From a candidate division FCPU426 bacterium (GTDB lineage Bacteria; Oederibacteriota; PGYV01; Palsa-1178): a DNA stretch of 6,021 bases. Positions within the stretch are counted from its first letter, which is position 1, and each line of letters opens with the position of its first letter. The DNA lies in the NCBI GenBank assembly GCA_003167475.1, contig PMTB01000235.1, positions 1,458 to 7,478 on the forward strand, read 5' to 3'. Below are positions 5,518-6,021 of this stretch, one piece after another. The position numbers and the translations under genes were made by a program. The notes below the pieces were generated by a model. It ran no database searches, was not told where the DNA came from, and worked only from the letters and a program-made list of their open reading frames with translations.

Positions 5518-6021
5518 ATGGCAGATTTAACGATGGGGCTTCAAACCGCGATCAACTCGATGATGGCAAATTCTATCGCGATCAATACGGTGAACCATAA
5601 CGTCGCAAACGCGGCAAATCCTGATTATTCTGAGCAGCTTGCCAATATTACGGCTTCGGCTCCATATTCCGTGACAGGCCAGGCCGGTCAAATAGGTACA
5701 GGTTCTGTAGTAAGCAATATAGAAAGAATAAGGGATATATATCTTGATAGGCAGATCGATACCGCCTGGATGAACTACGGGCAGGCTGAAATAACGGACA
5801 GGACTTATCAGAACCTCGCGGCTTATTTTCCGGAAGTCAACGGCGCAAGCGCAACCGGTCTTGAATCACAGATAGAACAGTTCTTTACGGCCTGGGATAA
5901 CGTGGCCACGCAGGCTCAATTGGCCGCAGCCGGTTCCCCGAACGACATAAACGGCGCGCGTAATACCGTATATCAGCTTGCAGCCGGAATTTCACAACTT
6001 CTTAACACCCAGTCAAACGAC
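5518..6021 (+). CDS. flgK: Hook-filament junction protein FlgK (HAP1), 5' part (3' end outside window)
   Basis: The frame is open from the ATG at 5518 to the window edge (168 codons, no stop). FlgK forms the first junction layer between hook and filament, and FlgN is its chaperone. The N-terminus follows the rod/hook/HAP pattern: LQTAINSMMANSIAINTVN, then HNVANAANPDYSEQ at 27-40. Next come GTGSVVSNIERIRD and YLDRQI (60-80), the FlgK hallmark corresponding to G-x-G-V with I-x-R-x-R-D-x-x-L-D. A later block has LESQIEQFFTAWDNVA (115-130) and ARNTVYQLAAGI. The usual N-x-x-T-x-G-Y-S-R-Q motif is altered to NAANPDYSEQ. About eight residues (QAQLAAAG) appear inserted between the FFTAW helix and the P-x-D-x-x-x-A-R block. 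AAGGGAG at 5504-5510 supports the start. Full-length homologues are several hundred residues, so most of the gene lies beyond the window. Confidence 0.92.
   Translation, partial: MADLTMGLQTAINSMMANSIAINTVNHNVANAANPDYSEQLANITASAPYSVTGQAGQIGTGSVVSNIERIRDIYLDRQIDTAWMNYGQAEITDRTYQNLAAYFPEVNGASATGLESQIEQFFTAWDNVATQAQLAAAGSPNDINGARNTVYQLAAGISQLLNTQSND

Noticed and set aside
1..6021. Search for a novel accessory system, mobile element, CRISPR array or RNA gene
   Set aside because: Coding sequence of recognised flagellar genes fills nearly all of the window, the only gap above 50 bp is 4469-4675, and no direct repeats, transposase remains or tRNA-like folds were seen.

Overview
The window is one stretch of a conserved flagellar gene cluster, with every gene on the + strand and tightly packed. 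The order is flgF (3' part), flgG, flgA, flgH, flgI, a short flgJ-type rod-binding gene, an intergenic gap, then flgM, flgN and flgK (5' part). I see no mobile element, CRISPR array, tRNA or rRNA, and no unknown gene system. The interest lies in small departures from the textbook proteins and in the regulatory gap at 4469-4675.

Region 1 (1-4468) reads as one operon for the outer half of the basal body. FlgF and FlgG form the proximal and distal rod. FlgA chaperones FlgI. FlgI forms the periplasmic P ring and FlgH the outer-membrane L ring. The FlgJ-type protein is the rod cap or scaffold. Gene gaps are about 13-43 bp, and most genes have a good Shine-Dalgarno; flgA does not. The unit ends in a strong intrinsic terminator (4485-4513), followed by a weaker second hairpin.

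Region 2 (about 4605 to the end) is a second transcription unit. A promoter matching the flagellar sigma-28 (FliA) pattern, with the expected spacing, lies just upstream of flgM. FlgM is the anti-sigma-28 factor, FlgN the export chaperone for FlgK and FlgL, and FlgK the first hook-filament junction protein. The arrangement implies the usual switch: the early unit builds rod and rings, and once FlgM is exported the late unit is boosted by freed sigma-28, including flgM itself.

The host must be a diderm (Gram-negative-type) bacterium, because both P- and L-ring genes are present. It is unlikely to be an enteric or other beta/gammaproteobacterium: FlgJ has no muramidase domain, FlgA is long and sits inside the rod/ring operon, and FlgH lacks a lipobox cysteine. 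AGG arginine and ATA isoleucine codons are frequent. This would fit a deep-branching or candidate phylum or a deltaproteobacterium-like lineage, but the sequence alone does not let me name one.
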